From assembly GCF_004349235.1 (NCBI RefSeq), contig NZ_SMKY01000051.1:1-40273 (forward strand): a stretch of DNA of 40,273 bases, in the 5' to 3' direction. The notes beneath the pieces are model-generated. The model was not told the origin of the DNA, ran no database searches, and worked only from the letters and a program-made list of their open reading frames with translations. The DNA comes from Actinomadura darangshiensis. Its GTDB lineage: Bacteria; Actinomycetota; Actinomycetes; Streptosporangiales; Streptosporangiaceae. Position numbers and translations under genes: made by a program. Position 1 is the stretch's first letter. Every line of letters starts with the position of its first letter. Positions 29,201-37,289 of the stretch are shown one piece after another.

Positions 29201-29406
29201 CCCCCGCCGAGCCCGAGCCCAACGGCACGGCGCCCGCCGAAGCCGAGGCCGAGCCCAATGGCACGGCGCCCGCCGAAGCCGACGCCGAGCCCAACGGCTC
29301 GACGCCCGCCGAGGCCGAGCCCAATGGCACGGCGCCCGCCGAGGCCGAGGCCGAGCCCGACAGCCACTCCCGGGCCGCCGCCGAGACCACCGAATCCTCG
29401 GACTGA
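26278..29406 (+). CDS. rne: RNase E/G endoribonuclease
   Basis: RNase E cleaves single-stranded A/U-rich RNA for decay and for rRNA/tRNA maturation. The catalytic core is central: an S1 domain (about 430-540), the DNase I-like domain with metal ligands Asp711 (VIDVNTGKF) and Asp755 (VIDFIDM), and the zinc-link CESC (Cys813, Cys816). The first 400 residues are a disordered acidic, Pro/Ala-rich and Arg-rich arm ([14 protein letters not shown]), and the last 200 carry EPNGTAPAEAE repeats. Actinobacterial RNase E commonly has tails on both sides; they probably recruit degradosome partners. The length is 1042 residues. The ATG follows ACGGGAG. Confidence 0.96.
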   Translation: MLENEADSATADGTDNETADHADPQAETGGVTSRPRRASRPAGPPPDMDDAPAAAPAAPEAASAAEAPETPETPEAPKRATRTRSRARSKAAETPEPVPMTGAEASPEAASEPAEQPADEAPAPRTRTRRRAAAAAAPQVPQVPSVPVAGAEVSPEQVSETEPASGVGIPGVTFQPPMVVFQPPQPKAEPPAPKKAAAEPAAEPADAEDDTGDDDRDNGPSDEDDSDDRPSRRRRRRGGRGRGRGKEDGEDEAPAEELKDEEPKDEPAGKAAKSTKGAKSAKSTKGEKAAKSGGKGAKGKEKEPKAEPEQESQADADDEDDDGQGATSRRRRRRRRRTGSDGENGTGTVDDPPNTVVHVRSAREERAAAEDEVRSVRGSTRLEAKKQRRREGREQGRRRPPVITEAEFLARREAVERLMVVRQEGERTQIAVLEDDVLVEHYVNRATHQSYVGNVYLGKVQNVLPSMEAAFVDIGKGRNAVLYAGEVNWDASGLEGQPRRIESALKSGQSVLVQVTKDPLGHKGARLTSQVSLPGRYLVYVPDGSMTGISRKLPDKERSRLKSILKKVMPENAGVIVRTAAEGATEEELSRDVSRLAAQWENIQKKVKTASAPSLLYGEPDLTIRVVRDIFNEDFSKLVVSGAEAWDTVSEYVEYVAPHLAERVERWAGDQDALSAFRIDEQIAKALDRKVWLPSGGSLVIDKTEAMTVIDVNTGKFTGQGGNLEETVTRNNLEAAEEIVRQLRLRDIGGIVVIDFIDMVLESNRDLVLRRLVECLSRDRTKHQVAEVTSLGLVQMTRKRVGQGLLEAFSETCESCNGRGIHVHLTPVESKTEKAAGKESGRRRKRKGEVEKAVEEKLAQHEPKAKEQPAEHVPAEHVPAESAPVAAEKPEPVRSRPKKSGPAKRPAGPPPEIDESPAQAAVEAADAADETTGTSPGTLDSAEPVAVTANGTGPSDLNGAGATADAVAAEPNGSAPAEPEPNGTAPAEAEAEPNGTAPAEADAEPNGSTPAEAEPNGTAPAEAEAEPDSHSRAAAETTESSD
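29184..29360. repeat. Tandem repeats in the rne 3' end
   Basis: About five in-frame units of 24-36 bp encode variants of EPNG(T/S)(A/T)PAEAEA. Unit lengths differ by multiples of three. Confidence 0.8.
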
Positions 29407-29416
29407 CGAGGGTGCC

Positions 29417-29451
29417 GCCCTGACCGGACGCGTTCGCGTTCCGGTCAGGGC
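29417..29451 (+). terminator. Terminator after rne
   Basis: GCCCTGACCGGACGCG (29417-29432) pairs with 29435-29451 to form 16 bp with one bulged T and a TT turn. It starts 11 nt after the rne stop. Confidence 0.85.
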
Positions 29452-29457
29452 ATCCGG

Positions 29458-29463
29458 TACTCT
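29458..29463 (+). promoter_or_regulatory. Possible -10 box of the rplU operon
   Basis: TACTCT just after the rne terminator would start a leader of about 223 nt before rplU. Confidence 0.4.
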
Positions 29464-29535
29464 TGGACGTCGGCGCGTCGTGGCGCGTCGTCCGAACTCG
29501 CACCGCGAACCCTCCGGGGATCGTTCGGTGCTCAA

Positions 29536-29630
29536 CCCGCCGATCCGGCGGGGTCAAGCAGAGAGCGCCAGAGGTCTCCTCTGGTGTGCCGCCCTCGGCC
29601 CGGTGCCGGGGGTAGGCCCCCATCCGGGGG
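29536..29630 (+). promoter_or_regulatory. Structured leader of rplU with alternative hairpins
   Basis: Perfect hairpins lie at 29536-29552 (CCCGCCG/CGGCGGG) and 29568-29584 (CCAGAGG/CCTCTGG). At 29608-29630 the order GGGGG-tagg-CCCCC-atcc-GGGGG lets the C run pair with only one of two G runs. Ribosomal protein operons are often controlled by such leaders; this one is unassigned. Confidence 0.45.
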
Positions 29631-29692
29631 CTGGTGAGCCACGCGTGGGACCGGTTCAGTCCGGAAGCGCGCGCAGACGAAGGGTTTCCGCG

Positions 29693-30007
29693 GTGTACGC
29701 GATTGTCCGCGCAGGCGGCCGGCAGGAGAAGGTCGCCGTCGATGACGTGCTGACCGTCGACAAGCTGGCCGGCGATGTCGGTTCGACCGTCAAGCTCCAG
29801 GCCCTGCTGGTCGTGGACGGCGACGACGTCGTCAGCAAGGTGGCCGACCTCGCCCGCTACGAGGTGACCGCCGAGATCCTCGGCGCGGTCAAGGGCCCGA
29901 AGATCAACATCATGCACTACCGGAACAAGACCGGGTACAAGCGGCGGATGGGTCACCGTCAGCCCTACACCGAGGTCAAGATCACCGGTATCAAGGCCGG
30001 GAAGTAA
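29693..30007 (+). CDS. rplU: 50S ribosomal protein L21
   Basis: The 104-residue protein starts [18 protein letters not shown] and contains the L21 stretch [23 protein letters not shown]. The GTG start at 29693 follows GAAGGG (29679-29684) at 8 nt. It is the first gene of rplU-rpmA-obg, the usual bacterial order. Confidence 0.97.
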   Translation: MYAIVRAGGRQEKVAVDDVLTVDKLAGDVGSTVKLQALLVVDGDDVVSKVADLARYEVTAEILGAVKGPKINIMHYRNKTGYKRRMGHRQPYTEVKITGIKAGK

Positions 30008-30021
30008 GGGAGAGCGGTCTC

Positions 30022-30279
30022 ATGGCACACAAGAAGGGCGCATCGTCCAGCCGTAACGGTCGCGACTCCAACGCCCAGCGCCTCGGCGTGAAGCGGTTCG
30101 GCGGCCAGGTCGTCAACGCGGGCGAGATCATCGTCCGGCAGCGCGGGACCCACTTCCACCCCGGCCCCGGCGTCGGCCGCGGCGGCGACGACACCCTGTT
30201 CGCGCTGGTCGCGGGCGCGGTGGAGTTCCGCCGCTACCGCGGTCGCAACGCGGTGAGCGTTGTCCCGCCGGCGGAATAG
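30022..30279 (+). CDS. rpmA: 50S ribosomal protein L27
   Basis: The 85-residue protein begins [20 protein letters not shown], the typical L27 N-terminus that reaches the peptidyl-transferase centre, with no cleavable Firmicutes-type extension. It starts 14 nt after rplU with GGGAGAG upstream. Confidence 0.98.
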   Translation: MAHKKGASSSRNGRDSNAQRLGVKRFGGQVVNAGEIIVRQRGTHFHPGPGVGRGGDDTLFALVAGAVEFRRYRGRNAVSVVPPAE

Positions 30280-30301
30280 TCCGCCGAGGGAAGAAGCTTT
30301 T

Positions 30302-30336
30302 CGAAGGGGCGGACCGGTTTTCGGTCCGTCCCTTCG
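30302..30336 (+). terminator. Hairpin between rpmA and obg
   Basis: A 15-bp stem (30302-30316 with 30322-30336, one G-T pair) has a GTTTT loop and is followed by CCGTTTTC. It may reduce read-through from the ribosomal genes into obg. Confidence 0.75.
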
Positions 30337-30361
30337 CCGTTTTCAATGAGGAGAGTTCGCC

Positions 30362-31759
30362 GTGGCCGCTGGAGCGGGATCGGGTGCGCAGTTCGTCGAC
30401 CGGGTGGTGCTGCACACCGCCGCGGGCAACGGCGGCAACGGGTGCGCCTCGATCCACCGGGAGAAGTTCAAGCCGCTCGGCGGACCGGACGGCGCGAACG
30501 GCGGCCGCGGCGGCGACGTCGTCCTCGTCGTCGACTCCAACGCGGCCAGCCTGCTGGAATACCACCGGCGTCCGCACCGCAGGGCCGGCAACGGCAAGCC
30601 GGGGCAGGGCAGCCTCCGGACGGGCGCGGACGGCGGCGACGTGATCCTGCCCGTCCCGGACGGCACCGTCGTGAAGGCGGGCGACACGGTCCTGGCCGAC
30701 CTGGTCGGCGAGGGCACCCGGTACGTGATCGCCAAGGGCGGCAGCGGCGGGCTCGGCAACGCCGCGCTGGCGTCCGCCAAGCGCAAGGCCCCCGGGTTCG
30801 CGCTGCTCGGCGAGCCGGGCGACGAGGCGGACGTCGTGCTGGAGCTGAAGAGCGTCGCCGACGTCGCGCTCGTCGGGTTCCCCAGCGCGGGCAAGTCGTC
30901 GCTGATCGCCGCGCTGTCCGCCGCGAAGCCGAAGATCGCCGACTACCCGTTCACGACGCTGATCCCGAACCTCGGCGTGGTGAGCGCGGGCGATACGACG
31001 TTCACGGTCGCGGACGTGCCGGGCCTGATCGAGGGCGCCAGCGAGGGCCGCGGCCTCGGCCTGGACTTCCTCCGCCACATCGAGCGCTCGTCCACCCTGG
31101 CGCACGTCCTCGACTGCGCCACGATGGAGCCGGGACGCGACCCGGTCAGCGACTTCGAGGTCATCGAGCGCGAACTGCAGGCGTACGACCGGGTGCTGGG
31201 CGACCGCCCGCTGTCGGACCGGCCGCGCATCGTCGTCCTCAACAAGGTGGACGTGCCGGACGGCCGCGACCTCGCCGAGATGGTGCGGCCCGACTTCGAG
31301 GCGCGCGGCCTGAAGGTGTTCGAGGTGTCGGCGGCCACGCACGCGGGGCTGCGGGAGCTGTCGTTCGCGATGGCGGCGATGGTGTCGCAGTTCCGGGCGT
31401 CGCTGCCGCCGGCGGAGCCGACCCGCATCGTGATCCGGCCCGAGCCGGTCGGCGGGGACACCGACTTCGAGGTCAAGAGCATGGGCGACAACACGTACCT
31501 GATCACCGGGACGAAGCCCGTCCGGTGGCTGCGGCAGACCGACTTCGCGAACGAGGAGGCCGTCGGCTACCTCGCCGACCGGCTCGCCCGGCTCGGCGTG
31601 GAGACGGCGCTCGCCGACGCGGGCGCCACCGCCGGCGCCACCGTCCTGATCGGCACGGCCGACGACTCGATCGTGTTCGACTGGGAGCCGGAGGTCCCGG
31701 CCGGCGAGGCTGCCATGGGCCCCCGCGGCACCGACCGGCGCCTGGACGGCTGGTCATGA
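30362..31759 (+). CDS. obg: Obg/CgtA GTPase
   Basis: Obg is a ribosome-associated GTPase needed for 50S assembly and growth control. The 465-residue protein has the glycine-rich Obg fold (1-165, [14 protein letters not shown]), a G domain with G1 GFPSAGKSS (172-180), G3 DVPGLIEGA and G4 NKVD (294-297), and a C-terminal OCT domain (about 360-435). The GTG start follows GAGGAG. Its stop overlaps a tiny ORF as ATGA that leads into proB. Confidence 0.97.
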   Translation: MAAGAGSGAQFVDRVVLHTAAGNGGNGCASIHREKFKPLGGPDGANGGRGGDVVLVVDSNAASLLEYHRRPHRRAGNGKPGQGSLRTGADGGDVILPVPDGTVVKAGDTVLADLVGEGTRYVIAKGGSGGLGNAALASAKRKAPGFALLGEPGDEADVVLELKSVADVALVGFPSAGKSSLIAALSAAKPKIADYPFTTLIPNLGVVSAGDTTFTVADVPGLIEGASEGRGLGLDFLRHIERSSTLAHVLDCATMEPGRDPVSDFEVIERELQAYDRVLGDRPLSDRPRIVVLNKVDVPDGRDLAEMVRPDFEARGLKVFEVSAATHAGLRELSFAMAAMVSQFRASLPPAEPTRIVIRPEPVGGDTDFEVKSMGDNTYLITGTKPVRWLRQTDFANEEAVGYLADRLARLGVETALADAGATAGATVLIGTADDSIVFDWEPEVPAGEAAMGPRGTDRRLDGWS

Positions 31760-31812
31760 GCGGCGGCGAGTTGGCGCGGGGGGTCGCCTCCTCACCGGGA
31801 GCAGGGGCATGA
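31756..31812 (+). CDS. 18-residue bridging ORF between obg and proB
   Basis: ATG at 31756 shares ATGA with the obg stop, the frame reads [18 protein letters not shown], and its TGA at 31810-31812 shares ATGA with the proB start. It exactly fills the gap and would keep terminating ribosomes moving from obg into proB. No peptide function is apparent, and whether it is translated is unknown. Confidence 0.45.
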   Translation: MSGGELARGVASSPGAGA

Positions 31813-32924
31813 GCGATCGGGAGGCGATCGCCAAGGCGCGGCGGATCGTCGTGAAGGCGGGGTCGTCTTCGCTGACCACGCCGCAGGGGACGATCGACGC
31901 GAACCGCATCGACGCGCTCGTGGACGTCCTCGCCGCCCGCCGCGCCAGCGGCACCGAGATCGTGTTCGTGTCCTCCGGCGCGATCGCCGCGGGTCTCGGC
32001 CCGCTCGGGCTGACCCGCCGCCCGCAGGACCTCGCGACCCAGCAGGCGGCGGCGAGCGTCGGGCAGGGCCTGCTGTTCGCGCGGTACACCTCGTCGTTCG
32101 CCCGGTACGCGCTGACGGTCGGGCAGGTGCTGCTCACCGCCGACGACATGATGCGCCGCTCGCACCACCGCAACGCGCAGCGCACCCTCGCGCAGCTCCT
32201 CGCGCTGGGCGTCCTGCCGATCGTGAACGAGAACGACACCGTCGCGACCGACGAGATCCGGTTCGGCGACAACGACCGGCTCGCCGCGCTCGTCGCGCAC
32301 CTGATCCGCGCGGACGCGCTGATCCTGCTGTCGGACGTCGACGCCCTCTACACCGGCGACCCGCGCCAGCCCGGCGTCCGCCGCGTCGACGACGTCCGCG
32401 GCCCGGACGACCTGCGGGACGTCAAGCTCGGCCGGTCCGGGCGCGTCGGCACCGGCGGCATGGTCACCAAGGTCGAGGCGGCGCGGATCGCGGGCATCCC
32501 GGTCGTGCTGACCAACGCCGCGTCCGCCGCGCACGCGCTCGCCGGCGACCGGGCCGGGACGCTGTTCCACCCGGCCGAGGGCCGCCGCATGTCGACCCGC
32601 AACCTGTGGCTCGCGCACGCCACCACCGGCCAGGGCCGCGTCACGCTGGACGAGGGCGCGGTCGAGGCGGTCGTGCGGCGCCGCAAGTCGCTGCTCCCGG
32701 CCGGTGTGACGGGCGTGGACGGCGACTTCGCCGCGGGCGACCCGGTCGACCTGTGCGACACCGGTGGCCACGTCGTCGCGCGCGGCCTGGTGAACTATGA
32801 CGCGTCCGAGATCCCCGACCTGATGGGGCGCTCGACCCGCTGGCTGGCGAGAGAACTGGGCGCGGAATACGAACGAGAACTGATCCACAGAGACCACCTG
32901 GTGATCCTCACCGACGAACGTTGA
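31809..32924 (+). CDS. proB: Glutamate 5-kinase
   Basis: ProB phosphorylates glutamate, the first and usually proline-inhibited step of proline synthesis. The 371-residue protein has an amino-acid kinase domain (about 10-250, with VVKAGSSSLT, FVSSGAIAAG, PIVNENDTV and GTGGMVTKVEAA) and a C-terminal PUA domain (about 280-355). The ATG at 31809 follows GGGAG. It is linked to obg by the small bridging ORF. Confidence 0.97.
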   Translation: MSDREAIAKARRIVVKAGSSSLTTPQGTIDANRIDALVDVLAARRASGTEIVFVSSGAIAAGLGPLGLTRRPQDLATQQAAASVGQGLLFARYTSSFARYALTVGQVLLTADDMMRRSHHRNAQRTLAQLLALGVLPIVNENDTVATDEIRFGDNDRLAALVAHLIRADALILLSDVDALYTGDPRQPGVRRVDDVRGPDDLRDVKLGRSGRVGTGGMVTKVEAARIAGIPVVLTNAASAAHALAGDRAGTLFHPAEGRRMSTRNLWLAHATTGQGRVTLDEGAVEAVVRRRKSLLPAGVTGVDGDFAAGDPVDLCDTGGHVVARGLVNYDASEIPDLMGRSTRWLARELGAEYERELIHRDHLVILTDER

Positions 32925-32933
32925 CCTGCGGCG

Positions 32934-32967
32934 TGCCGGGGTTTTGAGCGCCCGCTCAACCCCGGCA
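32934..32967 (+). terminator. Hairpin between proB and proA
   Basis: A 15-bp stem (32934-32950 with 32953-32967) contains a 2-nt T bulge and a CC loop, starting 9 nt after the proB stop. It is a likely terminator or attenuator. Confidence 0.75.
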
Positions 32968-32996
32968 GACCGCACCTCGATGAGAGAGGACGTGTG

Positions 32997-34259
32997 ATGA
33001 GCGACGACGAGCGCGAGCAATTCCTGCGGGTGGCGCGGCGCGCCAGGGAGGCCGCCGCCGGGCTGGCGCCGCTGCCGCGCGCGGTGAAGGACGCGGCGCT
33101 GCACCGGATCGCGGACGCGCTGGTCGAGGCCGCGCCGGAGATCGTCAAGGCCAACGAGGCCGATGTCGCGCGGGCCCGGGAGAACGGCACCTCCGAGTAC
33201 ATGATCGACCGGCTCAGCCTGACGGAGCGGCGGATCGCCGCGATCGCCGACGCCGTCCGGAAGGTCGCCGCGCTGCCGGACCCGGTGGGGGAGTCGGTGC
33301 GCGGGAACGTGCTGCCGAACGGCCTGGAGCTGCGGCAGGTGCGGGTGCCGCTCGGCGTCGTCGGGATGATCTACGAGGGCCGCCCGAACGTGACCGTGGA
33401 CGCCGCCGCGCTGTGCCTGAAGAGCGGGAACGTGGCGCTGCTGCGCGGCTCGTCGTCCGCGCACGAGTCGAACACGGCGCTGGTCGAGGCGATGCAGGGC
33501 GCGCTCGCCGGCACCGAGGTCCCGGCGGACGCGGTGCAGCTCGTTCCGGGGACGTCGCGCGAGTCGGTGAAGCACCTGATGCGGGCGCGCGGCCTGGTGG
33601 ACGTGCTGATCCCGCGCGGCGGCGCCTCGCTGATCAACTCGGTGGTGGAGGAGTCGACCGTCCCGGTGATCGAGACGGGTGTCGGGAACTGCGCCGTCTA
33701 CGTGGACGCCGCCGCCGACGTCGACATGGCCGTGGACATCCTGGTGAACGCCAAGACGCAGCGTCCCTCGGTGTGCAACGCGGCGGAGACGTTCCTGGTG
33801 CACGCCGACATCGCGGACACCTTCGTCCCGCGCGCGCTTGCGGCGCTCAAGGACGCCGGGGTGACCGTCCACGGCGACGAAAGGATCCGCTCGTACGGCA
33901 CCGATGTCCTGGAGGCGACCGAGGACGACTGGTACGCCGAGTACCTGTCGCTCGACATCGCCGCCCGCGTGGTCGACTCCCTGGACGACGCCGTCGCGCA
34001 CATCCGGAAGTTCGGCTCGGGCCACACCGAGGCGATCGTCACGGCGTCGCAGCCGGCCGCGAAGCGGTTCGTCGCCCTGGTCGACTCGGCGGCCGTGATG
34101 GTGAACGCCTCGACGCGCTTCACCGACGGCGAGGAGTTCGGGTTCGGTGCGGAGATCGGCATCTCGACGCAGAAGCTGCACGCCCGGGGCCCGATGGGGC
34201 TGCCGGAACTGACGTCCACGAAGTACGTGGTGACGGGGGAGGGGCACGTCCGCGGCTGA
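32997..34259 (+). CDS. proA: Gamma-glutamyl phosphate reductase
   Basis: ProA reduces glutamyl 5-phosphate to the semialdehyde with NADPH, the second step of proline synthesis. The catalytic Cys260 lies in [10 protein letters not shown]; the [16 protein letters not shown] and [11 protein letters not shown] motifs and the C-terminal [22 protein letters not shown] are typical. ATG at 32997 (420 residues) is preferred over the adjacent GTG at 32994 because AGAGG (32985-32989) then has 7-nt spacing. A hairpin separates it from proB. Confidence 0.97.
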   Translation: MSDDEREQFLRVARRAREAAAGLAPLPRAVKDAALHRIADALVEAAPEIVKANEADVARARENGTSEYMIDRLSLTERRIAAIADAVRKVAALPDPVGESVRGNVLPNGLELRQVRVPLGVVGMIYEGRPNVTVDAAALCLKSGNVALLRGSSSAHESNTALVEAMQGALAGTEVPADAVQLVPGTSRESVKHLMRARGLVDVLIPRGGASLINSVVEESTVPVIETGVGNCAVYVDAAADVDMAVDILVNAKTQRPSVCNAAETFLVHADIADTFVPRALAALKDAGVTVHGDERIRSYGTDVLEATEDDWYAEYLSLDIAARVVDSLDDAVAHIRKFGSGHTEAIVTASQPAAKRFVALVDSAAVMVNASTRFTDGEEFGFGAEIGISTQKLHARGPMGLPELTSTKYVVTGEGHVRG

Positions 34260-34286
34260 CGGCCACCGGCGGCCACCGTCCAAGTT

Positions 34287-34311
34287 GTGACATTTTTGCC
34301 ATTGATGTCAC
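34287..34311. promoter_or_regulatory. Inverted repeat operator GTGACAT-N11-ATGTCAC
   Basis: The 7-bp arms (34287-34293, 34305-34311) are perfect and overlap the possible -35 box TTGCCA (34296-34301) of the metallophosphoesterase gene. The form suits a dimeric repressor or activator. Confidence 0.5.
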
Positions 34312-34326
34312 GTTGGCGGCTATGGT
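34296..34326 (+). promoter_or_regulatory. Possible promoter of the metallophosphoesterase gene
   Basis: TTGCCA (34296-34301) and TATGGT (34321-34326) are 19 nt apart, and the start codon GTG 34340 is 13 nt further on, so the leader is very short or absent. Confidence 0.4.
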
Positions 34327-34339
34327 CTGATTCACGATT

Positions 34340-36097
34340 GTGACTCGTGAGTACAGCCGCCGCCGTGTCCTGAAGGGCGCCGCCCTCGGCGCGGGGATCG
34401 CCTCCACCGGACTGGCCGCGTTCCCCGCGCGTCCCGCCGCCGCGGCCGCGCCCGCGCTGCGCGGCCCCGTCTCCGGCACCACCCTCGACCGGACGTACGT
34501 GCTCGGCGCCGCGGGCGCCGGCGGATACCGCCCGGTGATCACCGGGCCCGGCGAGCCGCATCTGCTGCGCCGCGACCTGGGCGGGGCCGCGTCCGCGCGG
34601 CGCGCCGCCACCCGCCGCGGCGTCCTCGCCTTCGGCCACCTCACCGACGTGCACATCATCGACGCGCAGTCCCCGGCCCGGGTCGAGTTCATCGACCGGC
34701 TGAAGGACGGCCTCGGCATCCTGCCGGTCGAGGGCGCCTACCGGCCGCAGGAGATCCTGACCACGCACGTCGCCGAGGCGATGGTGCAGGCGATGAACAG
34801 GGTCGGGCGCGGCCCCGCGACCGGGCTCGGCCTCGCGTTCACGATCAACACCGGCGACGCCGCCGACAACGTCCAGTACAACGAGATGCGCTGGATCATC
34901 GACCTGCTGGACGGCGGACGCGTCCGCCCCGACTCCGGCGACCCGGACCGGTACGAGGGCGTCATGGACTGGGCGTCCTACGACCGGGCGTTCTGGCACC
35001 CCGAGGGGGCACCGCCCGGCGCCAAGGCCGACATCCCGACCACCACGTACGGGTTCCCGCGCGTCAAGGGCCTGATCGACGCCGCGCGCCACCCGTTCCA
35101 GGCGACCGGCCTGGACGCGCCGTGGATGGCGGCGTTCGGCAACCACGACGGCCTCATCCAGGGCAACCTGCCGGTCAACCCGCTCGTCTCCGGCCTCGCC
35201 ACCGGCGGCATCAAGATCGGCGCACCGGCGGACGACGGACAGGCCGAACGCCTCGCCCGCATGGTGAGCGAGGGCGACGCCGCCGAACTCGTCCGGCTCA
35301 GCCGCGAGCAGGGCGGCGCCGGGGGCCTCTTCCGTCCCGTGACACCCGACCTGAACCGCCGGATGCTGTCGCGCCGCGAAGTCGTGACCGAGCACTTCAA
35401 GACGACCGCCTCGCTGCACGGACACGGCTTCACCCTCGCCAACCTCCGCGACGGGACGGCCTACTACGGCTTCGACAAGGGCGTCGTGCGCGGCCTCGTC
35501 CTTGACACCGTCAACCCGAACGGCTACTCCGAGGGCTCGCTCGACAAGAAGCAGTTCGCATGGCTGGAAGCCCAACTCAAGGCCGGCAGCAGCCGGTACC
35601 TCGCCCCGGACGGCTCCGTCGTCAAGCAGGCAGTGAAGGACCGGCTGTTCGTCCTGTTCAGCCATCACCCGATCGGTTCGCTGGAGAACCCGCTCGGCGG
35701 CGACCGCGTCCTCGGGGACGAGATCGAAGCCCTCCTCCTGCGCTACCCGAACGTCGTCCTGTGGGTGAACGGCCACACGCACCGAAACCAGGTCATCCCG
35801 CACGCCCGCAAGGCCGGAGGGGGCTTCTGGGAGGTCAACACGGCCGCGCACGTCGACTTCCCGCAGCAGAGCCGCATCGTCGAGCTGGCCGACAACGGCG
35901 ACGGCACCCTGTCGGTCTTCGCGACGATCCTCGACTCCGCCGGACCCGCGTCCTACGGCGGTCGCCTCACCGACCCCGTCCGGCTGGCGTCGCTGTCGCG
36001 CGAACTGGCGGGCAACGACTGGCAGGACCGCGAGGAGCACCGCCGCGGCGAGGCCGCCGACCGCAACGTCGAACTCCTCGTCCCCGCCCCCTTCTAG
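34340..36097 (+). CDS. Tat-exported calcineurin-like metallophosphoesterase (TIGR03767-like)
   Basis: The 585-residue protein begins with a twin-arginine signal (SRRRVLKGAALGAGIA, with Ala-rich cleavage region near 35), so it is folded before export. Two-metal phosphoesterase motifs are present: LTDVH, NTGDAADN, GNHDG, FSHHP and NGHTH. Size and layout fit the actinobacterial TIGR03767 family; the substrate is unknown, with an extracellular phosphoester most likely. The inverted repeat at its promoter suggests conditional expression, possibly by phosphate, but no PHO-box repeats were recognised. The stop codon is the first base triplet of a 19-bp tandem repeat. Confidence 0.88.
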   Translation: MTREYSRRRVLKGAALGAGIASTGLAAFPARPAAAAAPALRGPVSGTTLDRTYVLGAAGAGGYRPVITGPGEPHLLRRDLGGAASARRAATRRGVLAFGHLTDVHIIDAQSPARVEFIDRLKDGLGILPVEGAYRPQEILTTHVAEAMVQAMNRVGRGPATGLGLAFTINTGDAADNVQYNEMRWIIDLLDGGRVRPDSGDPDRYEGVMDWASYDRAFWHPEGAPPGAKADIPTTTYGFPRVKGLIDAARHPFQATGLDAPWMAAFGNHDGLIQGNLPVNPLVSGLATGGIKIGAPADDGQAERLARMVSEGDAAELVRLSREQGGAGGLFRPVTPDLNRRMLSRREVVTEHFKTTASLHGHGFTLANLRDGTAYYGFDKGVVRGLVLDTVNPNGYSEGSLDKKQFAWLEAQLKAGSSRYLAPDGSVVKQAVKDRLFVLFSHHPIGSLENPLGGDRVLGDEIEALLLRYPNVVLWVNGHTHRNQVIPHARKAGGGFWEVNTAAHVDFPQQSRIVELADNGDGTLSVFATILDSAGPASYGGRLTDPVRLASLSRELAGNDWQDREEHRRGEAADRNVELLVPAPF

Positions 36098-36140
36098 ACG
36101 CGACCGCCCCTTTTAGACGCGACCGCCCCTTTTAGACGCG
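36095..36140. repeat. 19-bp tandem repeat beginning at the stop codon
   Basis: TAGACGCGACCGCCCCTTT is repeated at 36095-36113 and 36114-36132, with a partial third copy at 36133-36140. Each copy carries a TAG, in a different frame. Confidence 0.85.
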
Positions 36141-36143
36141 AAA

Positions 36144-36172
36144 GGGCCGCCGCGTCCGTGTCGCGGCGGCCC
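36144..36172. terminator. Bidirectional terminator between phosphoesterase and M48 peptidase genes
   Basis: A perfect 11-bp GC stem (GGGCCGCCGCG) with a 7-nt loop has AAA before it and CTTTC shortly after it, between converging genes. Confidence 0.8.
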
Positions 36173-36187
36173 GGCCTTTCGCCGCGG

Positions 36188-37222
36188 TCAGTTGCCGTCG
36201 GTCGGCCCGTTGTCGCGCCGGGCGAACCGGTCGAACAGCCCTCCGGCCGCGCCCGCCGCCGCGTCCGCCATGTCGCGGACCTTGCCCACGAACGGGTCGG
36301 CCGTCCGCTCCCACGACTCCCGGTACGACTTGGCGGCGTCCTTGATCCCGTCGCTGACCGACGCGTCGCCGTCGTCGTCGCGGCGCGGGTAGTCACCGGC
36401 GAGGATCCGCTCGTACTCGCCGCCGCGCGCCCACTGGTCGATCTCGGCGAACCGGATCACCGCGAACGGGTGCGACTGCCCGAGCAGGTTCAGGAACTTC
36501 AGGATGCCGTCGCGCACATCGCCGGCCGCGTCGTACTCGCGCGCCTGCTGCAGGAACGCCTCGCTGCTCATCTCGGTCAGCCGCGTCCCGCCGGCGAGCT
36601 TCATGTTCACCCGCTTGGCCGCGTCGAGGTCCTGCCCGACGAGGAGCCCCGCCCGGTCCGACGACAGCTCCGCCTTCCGGAACCACTCGCGCAGCCCGAT
36701 GATGATCGCCGCGATGCCGATGTTGCCGAGCGGCAGCCACGCCAGCCGCGACCCGAGCTGCAGCAGGATCTGCATCATCGTCTGGTACACCGCGTGCCCG
36801 GACAGGATGTGCCCGACCTCGTGCCCGACGACGAACCGCAGCTCCTCCTCGTCCAGCAGGTCGATCAGCCCGGTGTTCAGCACGATGAACGGATGGTCGG
36901 AGCCGAGCGCCATCGCGTTGGGCGTCGGGTCCTGCCGGACGTACAGCTCCGGTACCTCCGGCATGTCCAGGACGTAGCACGCGTCCCGGACCATGTCGTG
37001 GATGTGGCGGAACTGGTCATCGCCGACGCGCACCGTCCCGCCGAGGAACATCAGCCGCAGCGAACGCTCGTTGACGAGCCCCGACAGCTTGCGCAGCACG
37101 ACATCGAACCCGGACAGCGAGCGCAGCGCCACCAGCGCCGACCGGTCCGCCGGGTGCTCATAGGCGCGGGAACTGATCCCCGGGAACCGCGCGCGTGCTC
37201 GATCCGGTGTGTTCTCCGTCAT
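36188..37222 (-). CDS. M48-family zinc metallopeptidase
   Basis: The 344-residue protein has the zinc site HEVGH at 134-138 and the downstream ELSSDRAG motif that supplies the third ligand. A hydrophobic stretch (about 150-180) follows the active site, so it may be membrane-associated like HtpX, but there is no N-terminal transmembrane pair. The C-terminal 60 residues are charged. The family removes misfolded membrane or secreted proteins; the substrate here is unknown. The ATG at 37222 follows AGGAGG. Confidence 0.88.
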   Translation of the reverse strand: MTENTPDRARARFPGISSRAYEHPADRSALVALRSLSGFDVVLRKLSGLVNERSLRLMFLGGTVRVGDDQFRHIHDMVRDACYVLDMPEVPELYVRQDPTPNAMALGSDHPFIVLNTGLIDLLDEEELRFVVGHEVGHILSGHAVYQTMMQILLQLGSRLAWLPLGNIGIAAIIIGLREWFRKAELSSDRAGLLVGQDLDAAKRVNMKLAGGTRLTEMSSEAFLQQAREYDAAGDVRDGILKFLNLLGQSHPFAVIRFAEIDQWARGGEYERILAGDYPRRDDDGDASVSDGIKDAAKSYRESWERTADPFVGKVRDMADAAAGAAGGLFDRFARRDNGPTDGN

Positions 37223-37289
37223 GTCTGACCTCCTGAAGGGTGCAAAGCCCTCCCTGCGGGCGGGCGATGAGGCGGCGAGTGCTGACGGC

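Noticed and set aside
25267-29535. Minus-strand open frame of over 1400 codons
   Set aside because: It is an antisense shadow of rne and DUF2344, made of Leu/Gly/Arg low-complexity sequence expected opposite GC-rich codons; it has no domain.
29639-29648. Palindrome CCACGCGTGG in the rplU leader
   Set aside because: It is a 10-bp perfect palindrome that also contains an MluI site; with no loop and no known regulator it is likely by chance in GC-rich DNA.
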